Assembly (NCBI GenBank): GCA_002336975.1
Contig: DDFA01000066.1
Location: forward strand, 40,556-99,487
DNA length: 58,932 nt
Origin: Phyllobacteriaceae bacterium UBA1940
GTDB taxonomy: Bacteria; Pseudomonadota; Alphaproteobacteria; Rhizobiales; Rhizobiaceae
Direction of reading: 5' to 3'
Within the stretch, counting starts at the first letter, position 1. Each line of letters begins with the position of its first letter. The notes under the pieces were generated by a model. The model made no database searches. It saw only the letters and a list, made by a program, of their open reading frames with translations, and was not told the DNA's origin. The position numbers were made by a program, and so were the translations under genes. Positions 48,159 through 56,112 of the stretch are shown in pieces.

Positions 48159-49316
48159 ATGTTGCAATCGGCGCAATACGCCTCGCCGGCGCGCGCATGG
48201 CTGATGGCCATGCTCTGCCTGGCGGCCTGGCTATCGGCGCCGGTCGACGCATCGGCGCAGTCGCGGCTTTGCCGTCAACTCGAGGCCCAGTTGGCCGACG
48301 CCGGGCGTGGCGGCGATTCCGCCTCGCCATCGCAGCTTCGGCGCTACAATCTGGCGATCAAGGCGCAGCGCGAGCAGTTGCAGAAGGCGCGCCGCATGCT
48401 GCAACGCTCCAGTTGCAGCAATTCCGACGACAATCGCGGCAGCGCCTGCGCCAGCTATGACAGCCAGATCGGCCGCATGGAACGCAATCTCAGATCGCTG
48501 GAGAGCAAGCGCGACCAGCTGGTTTCGGGCGGCGGCGGCAATCCGCGGCGCGATCGGGCCCGCATCCTGGCGGCGCTCGACGCAAATAGCTGCCGCGACG
48601 CGCCGCAAGCCGACGAGCCGCGCGAACGCGTCGCCCGCCGCGACGGCGGCAGCCTCTTCGACCGGCTGTTCGGCGGCAATCGCCGTTACGAGGAAGAGCC
48701 GCCGCCGATCACCGAGCGCGAACGGGTGCGCACCACCATCGACGGCGACATGAGCGACAATTACGGCGGCAGTCACCGGACGCTGTGCGTCAGGACCTGC
48801 GACGGCTACTACTGGCCGATCTCCTACGCCTCGTCGCGCAGCGATTTTGCGCGCGACTCGCAGAATTGCGAGACGATGTGCCCCGGCACGGAGGTACGCC
48901 TGTTCACCCACCGCGTGCCCGACCAGGAATCGGAGGAAATGGTCGACCTGGCCGGCAAACCCTATGCCGACATGTCGACCGCTTTCAAATATCGCGAGGC
49001 CGGGTTCCAGCGGCCCGCCGACTGCACCTGCCGGGCGGCGCCAAAGAATTTCTCGATCATCGCCGGCGACGGCGCCAAGGACGGCGACGGCGATGTCGCG
49101 GCCGTCCTGCCGCAGCCGCGCCCCGATCCGGCGGCGGACCCGGAGACCGAGGCTAACCGCAACGGCCGGCTCGACCAGGATGTAGTGAAGCGGCTGATCG
49201 CATCGGGTCCGACCACCGAGACCGACCGCAAGGTCAGGGTCGTCGGGCCAGCATACCTGCCCGACCCGCCAAAGGCAGAAGCTCAGCCAGTTCCGGCCCA
49301 GACGGCAATCCAGTAA
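48159..49316 (+). CDS. Exported DUF2865 domain protein
   Basis: About 385 residues from ATG at 48159; a start at 48066 would add a basic arginine-rich stretch. Signal peptide ends near ASA-QS (residue 33). A helical, glutamine/arginine-rich middle leads to the cysteine-containing DUF2865 core: [34 protein letters not shown] and CTCRAAP, a likely disulfide-bonded module. Function unknown; common in Rhizobiales. Its last 83 bases overlap gltX on the other strand. Confidence 0.85.
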   Translation: MLQSAQYASPARAWLMAMLCLAAWLSAPVDASAQSRLCRQLEAQLADAGRGGDSASPSQLRRYNLAIKAQREQLQKARRMLQRSSCSNSDDNRGSACASYDSQIGRMERNLRSLESKRDQLVSGGGGNPRRDRARILAALDANSCRDAPQADEPRERVARRDGGSLFDRLFGGNRRYEEEPPPITERERVRTTIDGDMSDNYGGSHRTLCVRTCDGYYWPISYASSRSDFARDSQNCETMCPGTEVRLFTHRVPDQESEEMVDLAGKPYADMSTAFKYREAGFQRPADCTCRAAPKNFSIIAGDGAKDGDGDVAAVLPQPRPDPAADPETEANRNGRLDQDVVKRLIASGPTTETDRKVRVVGPAYLPDPPKAEAQPVPAQTAIQ

Positions 49317-50607
49317 TCGCCAGCCGGACCGGCAGGAACAGCGCCTTGCCCTTGCGGCCGGTCGCGGCTTTGGTCAGGTCCATCCAGGTCCTGAACGCCG
49401 TCTGGTCCCACGGTTCGGGCGGCAAAAGGTCGAACGCCTGACGGACGAAATCGAGATCCTCGCCGCTCAGAGCCGGCGGCGTTTGCGGCCCGTTCCGGAC
49501 GATTTCCCACCACATTCCCGCATCGGTCAACCGGTCGATATTGCCGCGAACGGCCAGCCAGAACGGCTCGGCGTCCGGTCCCGCGACGCCCAACGCCGCC
49601 AGTCGCGCGGCGACGTCGGAAAAGCCGGCGTGATGCAGCAAGGCGCGGTTGAGCACGATCAGGTCGGCCGGGTCGAATTTCGACGCCGAGCGCGAGGTGG
49701 CGGCAATGTCGAAATGCGCCGACAGTTCGACCATGTCCCTCGCCGCGACGACGTTCTCCGAGGTGCCGGTGAGCACCGCCAGCGAGGCGACCGCCATCGG
49801 CTCGATGCCGTCGGCGCGCAGGCTGCGGACGGACAGCGCGCCGCTGCGCTTCGACAGCCCCTCGCCCGACGCCGAGGTCAAGAGATTGTGGTGGCCAAAA
49901 CCGGGCGGGGTCGCGCCCAGCGCCTGAAACAGCGCGATCTGCACGCCGGTATTGGTGACGTGATCGTCGCCGCGGATGATGTGGCTGACGCCGAGATCGA
50001 TGTCGTCGACCACCGATGGCAGCGTGTAGAGATAGCTGCCGTCGGCGCGCACCAGAACCGGGTCCGACAGCGACGCCAGGTCAACGGTTTCGGGGCCGCG
50101 CACCAGGTCGGTCCAGTTGACGTCGGCGCGGCGGGTCGAAAACGGATCGGCCTCGAAATTCGGCAGCAGGAAACGCCAGTGCGGGCGGCGGCCCCCGGCG
50201 TCCAGCCGCGCCCGCTCGGCCTCGGACAGTTTTAGAGCTTCGCGGCCGTAGACCGGCGGCAGCCGGCGCGACAGCAGGATCTTTCGCTTGAGCTCGAGCT
50301 CGTCCGGGGTCTCGTAGCAGGGATAGAGCAGCCCGGCCCGCTTCAGCCGTTCCACCGCCTCGCCATAGACGCCGAACCGCTGCGACTGGTAGCGAACCGC
50401 CGCCGGCTCGACCCCAAGCCAGGCCAGGTCGGCGAGAATATTGTCGGCATATTCCTGTTTCGAGCGCGCCACGTCGGTGTCGTCGAACCGCTGGATCAGC
50501 CGCCCGCCCCGCTGCAGGGCGAAAAGCCAGTTGAACAGCAATGTGCGGGCATTGCCGATATGGATGTTGCCGGTGGGCGACGGGGCGAAACGGACGGTGA
50601 CGGTCAT
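49234..50607 (-). CDS. gltX: Glutamyl-tRNA synthetase (second-type GltX)
   Basis: 457-residue class I synthetase. [15 protein letters not shown] gives the HIGH site (His16-Asn19), and GEGLSKRSG is the KMSKS-like loop; no Cys-rich zinc site is seen after residue 95. Many Rhizobiales carry two gltX genes, and the length and style fit the second type. ATG at 50607. It once overlapped an upstream MFS gene by ATGA; a transposon-derived insertion now separates them, so its expression route has changed. Confidence 0.95.
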   Translation of the reverse strand: MTVTVRFAPSPTGNIHIGNARTLLFNWLFALQRGGRLIQRFDDTDVARSKQEYADNILADLAWLGVEPAAVRYQSQRFGVYGEAVERLKRAGLLYPCYETPDELELKRKILLSRRLPPVYGREALKLSEAERARLDAGGRRPHWRFLLPNFEADPFSTRRADVNWTDLVRGPETVDLASLSDPVLVRADGSYLYTLPSVVDDIDLGVSHIIRGDDHVTNTGVQIALFQALGATPPGFGHHNLLTSASGEGLSKRSGALSVRSLRADGIEPMAVASLAVLTGTSENVVAARDMVELSAHFDIAATSRSASKFDPADLIVLNRALLHHAGFSDVAARLAALGVAGPDAEPFWLAVRGNIDRLTDAGMWWEIVRNGPQTPPALSGEDLDFVRQAFDLLPPEPWDQTAFRTWMDLTKAATGRKGKALFLPVRLAITGLPSGPELAELLPLAGRAGMLARRP

Positions 50608-50655
50608 GGCTGCGGCGTAGCCGAGGCGGACGCGGCTGGCAAGTTGCGCGCGCGC

Positions 50656-50660
50656 ACCTG
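50656..50660. repeat. Left target-site duplication ACCTG
   Basis: ACCTG directly outside the left inverted repeat; an identical ACCTG at 51671-51675 lies directly outside the right one. A 5-base duplication is what Tn3-family transposition leaves. Confidence 0.75.
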
Positions 50661-50696
50661 GGGGTCGGTTCCGGCTGGGGGCGAAATGACACTCTA
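50661..50696 (+). repeat. Left terminal inverted repeat
   Basis: Begins GGGGTCGGTTC, contains GGGGGCGAAATGACAC and ends TCTA. Compared with the right end (read on the other strand) there are three mismatches and one extra G. The first 11 and last 15 bases are identical. Confidence 0.85.
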
Positions 50697-50697
50697 A

Positions 50698-50835
50698 CTC
50701 GCCCCCAAAGTGCTCGCCCTTGTCGCGGAGGGGCGTAGCTGTCGTTGGGTCGCCCGCGATATGGCAATCAGCAAAAACACCGTCGCCGAAATCTTTGAGC
50801 GAACACGGGACACTTATCTGATATCGGAGAGCTGA
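50698..50835 (+). pseudogene. Serine resolvase C-terminal fragment
   Basis: An open stretch of 45 codons ending in TGA, directly inside the left inverted repeat, after an in-frame TAA at 50695-50697. It reads [18 protein letters not shown] and then [13 protein letters not shown], a helix-turn-helix like the DNA-binding end of Tn3-type resolvases (and of other recombinases). The catalytic domain is missing. It explains the class of the element and shows that it is a deletion derivative. An IstA-type helix-turn-helix is the alternative reading. Confidence 0.6.
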
Positions 50836-50863
50836 CTATTCGCAGCTTGTCATCAGCTCAGGC

Positions 50864-50891
50864 TTGCCACCTTCATGGATTTTGATAGATC
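50864..50891 (+). promoter_or_regulatory. Candidate promoter of the LysE gene
   Basis: -35 TTGCCA (50864-50869), a 16-base spacer and -10 TAGATC (50886-50891), about 31 bases before the start. It lies inside the element, so the cargo would travel with its own promoter. The -10 match is modest. Confidence 0.35.
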
Positions 50892-50921
50892 GGAATTCCG
50901 GCCAACTCGAAGGAAAACGAT

Positions 50922-51554
50922 ATGCCGGATTTCTCCACTATCCTGCTTTTTGCCGCTGCGTGTCTCGTGCTGACCGCCACGCCCGGACCCGATATGCTTC
51001 TCATTGCTTCACGCAGCATAAGCCAAGGGCGATCCGCAGGATTCCTGACCTATGCTGGTATAGCACTTGGCACATATTGCCATGCTCTCGCGGCAGCGTT
51101 GGGACTTTCACAGCTTTTTGTCGCGGTTCCAACGGCATATGAGGTCGTTCGCTGGGCTGGCTGCGCCTATTTGATGTACTTAGCTTGGAAAACCATTCGT
51201 TCTGAGGGCGCGCATTTCTCCCCTACATCGGGCCTAGAACGATTTTCAATGAAGCGGATTCTCGGCGAAGGTCTGGCAACAAATCTTCTAAACCCGAAAA
51301 TGGCGCTCTTTGTCCTAGCGTTGTTTCCTCAGTTTGTGCACCCAGAAACAGGGTCACTCACCGTCCAAATGCTGGTTCTGGCTACCGTGCTGAACGGAAT
51401 CGGCTTTGTCGTAAATGGCTCGGTTGTCCTATTGAGCGAACATATCCGTAGTCGGGTCACCGGCTTCGTCCGATTCAGGAAGTTACCGCAGTATCTTCTC
51501 GCGACAGTTTTCGCAGGTTTGGCCTGTCGCCTCGCATTGGGTGTCAGAAACTAA
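50922..51554 (+). CDS. LysE/RhtB family amino acid exporter (element cargo)
   Basis: 210-residue inner-membrane exporter with six predicted helices. ATPGPDMLLIASRSISQGRSAGFLTYAGIALG and the NLLNPKMALFVLALFPQFV block are standard for LysE/RhtB proteins, which pump out amino acids such as lysine, homoserine or threonine. ATG at 50922 has AAGGAAAA upstream. The codons are richer in A/T at third positions than any other gene here (for example ATA, TTA, AAA), so it was acquired recently. A GAGGTG/CACCTC hairpin (51599-51620) follows. Intact and probably functional. Confidence 0.92.
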   Translation: MPDFSTILLFAAACLVLTATPGPDMLLIASRSISQGRSAGFLTYAGIALGTYCHALAAALGLSQLFVAVPTAYEVVRWAGCAYLMYLAWKTIRSEGAHFSPTSGLERFSMKRILGEGLATNLLNPKMALFVLALFPQFVHPETGSLTVQMLVLATVLNGIGFVVNGSVVLLSEHIRSRVTGFVRFRKLPQYLLATVFAGLACRLALGVRN

Positions 51555-51635
51555 CTGCATCCCATCCGACAACGAAGGGCTGCTCTCGCGGGAGGCTTGA
51601 GGTGGAATTAAGCACACCTCGCCCAAACAATCTCC

Positions 51636-51670
51636 TAGAGTGTCATTTCGCCCCAATCCGAACCGACCCC
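51636..51670 (-). repeat. Right terminal inverted repeat
   Basis: The complement of the left end with three mismatches and one base fewer: on the plus strand it runs from TAGAGTGTCATTTCG to AACCGACCCC. It supplies the present stop codon of the MFS remnant (TGA at 51643). Confidence 0.85.
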
Positions 51671-51966
51671 ACCTGGCGCGCCACCAGCCAGAGAAGGATC
51701 GAGACCGGGAGGCGGTAGAGCCCCATGACGATCGGCTGCGCCGGATAGTCGACGCCCGTATCGATCAGGTAGCCGGTGACGCCCGGCCCGGCGGCGGAGG
51801 CGAACACCGCCATCGAAAATACCAGCGCGCGGATCGACCCGAGATTGGCCAGGCCATGGACTTCCGGCGGCGCCGCCCCGAACAGGGTCGTCGACTGCGT
51901 CGAGAAGATGGTGAGCGCGAAGGCGGCGGCCAGCCAGCGGGCGTTTTTCCAAAGGAAGTCGACCAT
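51643..51966 (-). pseudogene. MFS transporter remnant with internal deletion, truncated by the element
   Basis: 107 codons where about 400 are expected. It keeps an MFS first-helix start (MVDFLWKNARWLAAAFALTIFS, ATG at 51966 after GGAGGG) joined directly to the last two or three helices (TTLFGAAPPEV, GSIRALVFSMAVFASAAGPGVTGYLID, IVMGLYRLPVSILLWLVARQ). Most of the middle is missing, with the frame kept open. The last codons (GSVRIGAK) come from the inverted repeat. The original tail lies on the far side of the insertion, next to gltX. Non-functional as a transporter. Confidence 0.75.
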
Positions 51967-51980
51967 CGGCGATCCCTCCG

Positions 51981-51998
51981 GCCGGCCCAAAGGCCGGC
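51981..51998. other. Hairpin between nadE and the MFS remnant
   Basis: GCCGGCC (51981-51987), loop CAAA, GGCCGGC (51992-51998): a perfect 7-base stem just after the nadE stop and before the MFS ribosome site. No T-run; probably an mRNA-processing or attenuation structure in the old operon. Confidence 0.4.
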
Positions 51999-52009
51999 GA
52001 CGTTTCCGC

Positions 52010-53701
52010 TCAGGTCCGGTCGCGGAACTTGTTGGTGATCGGATAGCGGCGATCGCGGCCGAACTGTTTGCGCGTGATCTTGACGCCGGGCGCCGACTGG
52101 CGGCGCTTGTATTCGGCGAGATAGAGCAGGTGTTCGACCCGCTCGACCGTCGGGCGCTCGAACCCCATGGCGACGATGTCGTCGACGCTCTTCTCGCCCT
52201 CGACCAGCCCTTCGAGAATGGCGTCGAGCACCGGGTAAGGCGGCAGCGAATCCTGGTCGGTCTGGTTTGGGCGCAGTTCCGCCGACGGCGCCTTGTCGAG
52301 AATGTTCTGCGGGATCACCTCGCCGGTGGGACCAAGCGAGCCGGGCGGCAGATGGGCGTTGCGCCAGTTGGCCAGCGCATAGACCTGCATCTTGTAGATA
52401 TCCTTGATCGGATTGAAGCCGCCGTTCATGTCGCCGTAGAGCGTGGCGTAGCCGACGCTCATTTCGCTCTTGTTGCCGGTGGTGACGACCATCGAGCCGA
52501 ACTTGTTGGAGATCGCCATCAGGATGGTGCCGCGCGCGCGGCTTTGCAGATTTTCCTCGGTGATGCCCTGCTTGGTGCCCTCAAACAGGTCGGCCAGCGT
52601 CTCGATGAAACCGTCGACCGGCTTGAAGATCGGCACGATGTCGTAGCGGCAGCCGAGCGCCCTGGCGCAGGCTTCGGCGTCGGAAAAGCTGTCCTTCGAG
52701 GTGTAGGTGTAGGGCATCATCACGCAGCGCACGCGCTCTTCGCCCAGCGCGTCGACCGACAGCGCCGCGCAGATCGCCGAATCGATGCCGCCCGACAGGC
52801 CGAGCACGACGTTCTTGAAGCCGTTCTTGTTCACATAGTCGCGCAGCCCGATCATGCAGGCGCGGTAATCAGCCTCTTGCCTGTCCGGCAGTTTCGACAT
52901 CGGCCCGTCGACGCAGACCCAGCCCTTCGCCTTGCCGTCCTCGCCGCCGCGCTTCCAGGTCGAGACGACCACAGTCTCCTCGAACTGGCTCATCTGGAAG
53001 GCGAGCGACCGGTCGGCGTTGATGGCGAAGGACGCGCCGTCGAAGACAAGCTCGTCCTGCCCGCCCAGCTGGTTGGCGTAGAGCAGCGGCAGGCCGGTCT
53101 CGACGACCTGGCGGACGGCGACCTGTTCGCGCACGTCGGTCTTGTCGCGGTAATAGGGCGAACCGTTCGGCACCAGCAGTATTTCCGCGCCGCTTTCCGC
53201 CAGCGTCTCGCAGACGCCGAGATCGCCCCAGATGTCCTCGCAGATCGGGACGCCGATGCGCACGCCACGGAAATTGACCGGTCCGGGCATGTCGGGGCCC
53301 GGCTGAAAAACGCGCTTTTCGTCGAACTCGCCATAGTTCGGCAGATCGACCTTAAAACGTTCGGCGATGATCTTGCCGCCATCGGCGACGATGACCGAAT
53401 TGTGGATGCCGCTTTTTCGCTTCAGCGGCGCGCCGACGATGACACCCGGCCCGCCGTCGGCGGTGTCGGCGGCAAGCTCCCGCGCAGCCGCCTCGCAGGC
53501 TTTGAGGAAGGCCGGCCGCACGACAAGATCTTCCGGCGGATAACCGGCGATCAGAAGTTCGGTATAGAGCACCAGGTCGGCGCCCTGGCGCGCGGCGTCC
53601 GCCCTCGCCTCGCGCGCCTTGGCCAGATTGCCGGCGATGTCACCGACCGTCGGGTTGAGTTGTGCGACAGCGATGCGAAGAACGTCGAGGGCCTTGGTCA
53701 T
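52010..53701 (-). CDS. nadE: Glutamine-dependent NAD+ synthetase
   Basis: 563 residues, two domains. The N-terminal nitrilase-type glutaminase shows the Glu-Lys-Cys triad in TELLIAGYPPED, KVDLPNYGEFDEKR and PICEDIWGD. The C-terminal synthetase has the PP-loop LGLSGGIDSA and NKSEMSVGYATLYGDMNGGFNP. It amidates nicotinic acid adenine dinucleotide with ammonia from glutamine in the last step of NAD synthesis. ATG at 53701. It formed the head of nadE-MFS-gltX. Confidence 0.96.
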   Translation of the reverse strand: MTKALDVLRIAVAQLNPTVGDIAGNLAKAREARADAARQGADLVLYTELLIAGYPPEDLVVRPAFLKACEAAARELAADTADGGPGVIVGAPLKRKSGIHNSVIVADGGKIIAERFKVDLPNYGEFDEKRVFQPGPDMPGPVNFRGVRIGVPICEDIWGDLGVCETLAESGAEILLVPNGSPYYRDKTDVREQVAVRQVVETGLPLLYANQLGGQDELVFDGASFAINADRSLAFQMSQFEETVVVSTWKRGGEDGKAKGWVCVDGPMSKLPDRQEADYRACMIGLRDYVNKNGFKNVVLGLSGGIDSAICAALSVDALGEERVRCVMMPYTYTSKDSFSDAEACARALGCRYDIVPIFKPVDGFIETLADLFEGTKQGITEENLQSRARGTILMAISNKFGSMVVTTGNKSEMSVGYATLYGDMNGGFNPIKDIYKMQVYALANWRNAHLPPGSLGPTGEVIPQNILDKAPSAELRPNQTDQDSLPPYPVLDAILEGLVEGEKSVDDIVAMGFERPTVERVEHLLYLAEYKRRQSAPGVKITRKQFGRDRRYPITNKFRDRT

Positions 53702-53746
53702 GGCCGAGGCTTAGCGCGCCGATCTGGTCCTGACAATCGTCCAGCT

Positions 53747-54460
53747 TCACTCGCCCATGCGGGCGGCGATCTCTTCGGCGGAGTGATTGACGCCGATCGA
53801 CATCGACAGGATGCGCGACAGATGCCGGTAAGGCAGCCCGGTCTCGCCATGCCACTGGTTGAGCAGCGCCTGGATTCTTGCCAGATCGCCCTTCGAGGTC
53901 GGATGTTCGGCGATCTCGAGACCGGCGTCGCGCAGCGCCAGCGCGAAATCAGCCGAGACGATGAAGGCGTCCCAGCCGACCCAGCGCAGGAAATACTGCC
54001 CGGTATTGCCGCCGAGCCGCGACCCCTGCCTGGCCAGATACGCCATCAGGCCGATCTGGTCGTTTGCCGGCCAGCCGGCAAGGAACTTTCCGAACGAGCC
54101 ATGTTCGCGGCTGGTTTGTTCGACAAAGGCGGCGTTGTCGCGCACGGACCTGATCTTTTGCGGATTGCGCACGATGCGCTTGTCGGACGCCAGATCGTGC
54201 CAGAACTCGTCGGGCTGGAACAGCAACGCCTTCGGCTGGAAACCGAGAAACGCCTCCTCGAAACCCGGCCATTTGGCCTCGATGACGCTCCAGACGAAGC
54301 CGGCGGAAAAGACGCGGGCCGCCATCGTCGACAGCATCCGGTCGTCAGCGACCCCGGCGACGTCGGCATTGTCGGCCGCCGGTCCGAGCAGACGATTGAG
54401 GACCGCCTCGCCGCCCTTGCGGGCGGCGGCGCGCTTGCGGATTTCAGCAAAGGATTTCAT
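53747..54460 (-). CDS. DNA-3-methyladenine glycosylase I family protein
   Basis: 237 residues from ATG at 54460 (GGAG upstream). Core of the TagI-type helical glycosylase: MLSTMAARVFSAGFVWSVIEAKWPGFEEAFLGF, IVRNPQKIRSVRDNAAFV, GSRLGGNTGQYFLRWVGWDAFI. It removes 3-methyladenine from alkylated DNA or does something closely related; the Cys/His zinc residues of E. coli Tag are not obvious, so the assignment is to the family only. Forty-five bases from nadE on the same strand. Confidence 0.85.
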   Translation of the reverse strand: MKSFAEIRKRAAARKGGEAVLNRLLGPAADNADVAGVADDRMLSTMAARVFSAGFVWSVIEAKWPGFEEAFLGFQPKALLFQPDEFWHDLASDKRIVRNPQKIRSVRDNAAFVEQTSREHGSFGKFLAGWPANDQIGLMAYLARQGSRLGGNTGQYFLRWVGWDAFIVSADFALALRDAGLEIAEHPTSKGDLARIQALLNQWHGETGLPYRHLSRILSMSIGVNHSAEEIAARMGE

Positions 54461-54554
54461 TGCGCGCTCCGGCTGGGACAATCATTGCCCGTTAGCACAG
54501 TTTTGCCGAAAATGCGGCGCTCTGACCAGCCGTGACGCAGTTGAGGAGACCGCC

Positions 54555-55103
54555 ATGAGCAAGACAATCGACGATCTTGCGACCCGCTATCTGGATCGCG
54601 ATGCAGCCAGCCTGAGCGAGGCCGAGCGCGGTGTGCTTGACAGCACATTGAAGCGAACGACGCTCGCGACCGACATGAGTAAGGCGGATCGCCTCGACAG
54701 GGGCGCGCGCGTCGCCGACGCCATCGCCCGGGTCGGTGGTTCCTGGAGTTTCATCATCGCCTTCCTGATGTTCCTGGCGGTGTGGACGACCAGCAATGGC
54801 TGGTTTCTGGGGCGCGACAGTTTCGACCCCTACCCCTACATCTTTCTCAACCTTGTGCTGTCGATGATCGCTGCGCTACAGGCTCCCATCATCATGATGA
54901 GTCAGAACCGGCAGGCCGAACGCGACCGTGCGGACGCCGCACATGACTACGAGGTCAATCTGAAGGCGGAAATCGAGATCATGGCGCTGCACGAAAAGCT
55001 CGACGACCTGCGCAAGAGCGAGATTGCCGCGCTGCGCGCCGAGATCGCCGAACTGACGGTGGAACTATCGGCGACGAAAACGCCCCGGGACGGACGCGCG
55101 TGA
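54555..55103 (+). CDS. DUF1003 membrane protein
   Basis: 182 residues. Two membrane helices (SFIIAFLMFLAVWTTSN and FIFLNLVLSMIAALQAPIIMM-like) separated by the conserved FDPYPYIFLN, then SQNRQAERDRADAAHDYEVNLKAE, a basic/acidic coiled coil. This is the DUF1003 family. Gene starts after GAGGAG at ATG 54555. Its stop overlaps the DedA start (GTGA), so the pair is co-translated; a shared membrane role is inferred. Confidence 0.92.
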   Translation: MSKTIDDLATRYLDRDAASLSEAERGVLDSTLKRTTLATDMSKADRLDRGARVADAIARVGGSWSFIIAFLMFLAVWTTSNGWFLGRDSFDPYPYIFLNLVLSMIAALQAPIIMMSQNRQAERDRADAAHDYEVNLKAEIEIMALHEKLDDLRKSEIAALRAEIAELTVELSATKTPRDGRA

Positions 55104-55675
55104 GCGACTTACTGCATCAACTGATCGAGCGATTCGGACTGATCGCGGTGTTTGCCGGCTGCCTTGCCGAAGGCGAAAGCGCCGCGATCTTCGGCGGGTT
55201 CTTCGCCCATCAGCAGGTCTTCGATCCCCTGGTGACGCTTGCGGTCGTGTTTTCGGGCGCATGGCTTGGAGACACCGGCCTGTTTCTGGCCGGCAGGCGT
55301 TTCGCCGATCACCCGCGCATCGTGTCCTACCGCGCGCGGCCCGGCTTCAGCCACGCCCACAATCTGATCGAGCGGCATCCCAACCTGTTCGTGCTGAGCA
55401 ACCGCTTCATCTACGGCCTGCGCGCCATTGGCGGGGTCGCGGCGGGACTGTCGTCGATCCCCGTCGCCCGGTTCATGGCTCTCAATGCGATCTCGGCGGC
55501 GGTCTGGGCATGCCTGTTCGTCGGCATCGGCTATTTCCTCGGCGAAGGCGCGCAGCGGCTGATCGGCGACGAGATGGTCAAACACGAACGGCTGTTGATC
55601 GGCATCGGCATATCGGTGGCCATCGCGATCGCCGGCCTTTGGCTCGGACATCGCTATCTGAAGAAACGCAACTGA
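55100..55675 (+). CDS. DedA family membrane protein
   Basis: 191 residues with several membrane helices: FGLIAVFAGCLAEGESAAIFGGFFAHQ (the acidic residues of the family), SGAWLGDTGLFLAGRRF, and RFIYGLRAIGGVAAGLSSIPVARFMALNAISAAVWA. DedA proteins recycle undecaprenyl phosphate or other lipid carriers across the membrane. GTG start at 55100 overlapping the DUF1003 stop. Convergent with dgkA, which also handles lipid. Confidence 0.93.
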   Translation: MSDLLHQLIERFGLIAVFAGCLAEGESAAIFGGFFAHQQVFDPLVTLAVVFSGAWLGDTGLFLAGRRFADHPRIVSYRARPGFSHAHNLIERHPNLFVLSNRFIYGLRAIGGVAAGLSSIPVARFMALNAISAAVWACLFVGIGYFLGEGAQRLIGDEMVKHERLLIGIGISVAIAIAGLWLGHRYLKKRN

Positions 55676-55681
55676 GTCCGG

Positions 55682-56038
55682 TTACGCGACGCCCCAGATC
55701 CGTCCGGCGAGCGCCAGCAGCCACACCGAACCCGCCATGATCCCCGCGATCAGGACCGCCAGTGAACCGCAATCCTTGGCGAGCTGGATGTCGATGTGGA
55801 AGTCGCGGCTGACCGCGTTGCAGGTGGCCTCCACGGCGGTATTCAGCACCTCGACAAGCAGCATGAACAGCACCGCGCCGACCAGGATCGCATAGCCTGT
55901 CCAGCTTTGCGCCAGGAACCAGCCGACCGGCAGGGCCAGACCCAACAGCACCAGTTCCTGCTGCACCGCCTTTTCGGTTCGCGCCAGCCGATCGAGCGCC
56001 CTCAGCGAATTGTAAAATGCCTTGATGATGCGTTCCAA
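55682..56038 (-). CDS. dgkA: Diacylglycerol kinase (prokaryotic type)
   Basis: 118-residue membrane kinase phosphorylating diacylglycerol (or undecaprenol) to recycle lipid released from membrane-derived oligosaccharide synthesis. ERIIKAFYNSLRALDRLARTEKAVQQEL at the start and VEVLNTAVEATCNAVSRDFHIDIQLAKDCGSLAV hold the family glutamate, asparagine and lysine-aspartate residues. TTG at 56038 is chosen because GGAG sits 6 bases before it and the protein then begins MERIIKAF, as in homologues; longer frames are not conserved. Confidence 0.9.
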   Translation of the reverse strand: MERIIKAFYNSLRALDRLARTEKAVQQELVLLGLALPVGWFLAQSWTGYAILVGAVLFMLLVEVLNTAVEATCNAVSRDFHIDIQLAKDCGSLAVLIAGIMAGSVWLLALAGRIWGVA

Positions 56039-56112
56039 GTGAGTCTCCGGGCTGGAATGTGCGGCAGGCTGTAACAGCACCGCAGCCTGAAGGAAATAAA
56101 TTGGGGGAATTG

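Larger units (their letters stand above)
50661..51670. mobile_element. Non-autonomous Tn3-family-like element carrying a LysE gene
   Basis: A 1010-base unit bounded by near-identical inverted ends (36 and 35 bases), flanked by the 5-base direct repeat ACCTG. The ends begin GGGGTC and finish CTCTA(A), closely following the GGGG...TAAG layout of Tn3-family ends. Inside are a 45-codon resolvase-like fragment and an intact lysE-type gene; there is no transposase. This matches Tn3-derived inverted-repeat miniature elements that rely on a transposase in trans. Base composition is visibly lower in GC than both flanks. It interrupts the 3' end of an MFS gene. Confidence 0.82.

Noticed and set aside
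50661..51670. IS21-type insertion sequence as the explanation for the element
   Set aside because: Inverted ends read from the outside begin GGGGTC rather than TGT, the duplication is 5 bases, and no IstA/IstB genes exist.
51776..54535. Long plus-strand frame opposite nadE and the glycosylase gene
   Set aside because: Same shadow effect of high-GC codon bias; nadE motifs on the minus strand are unambiguous.
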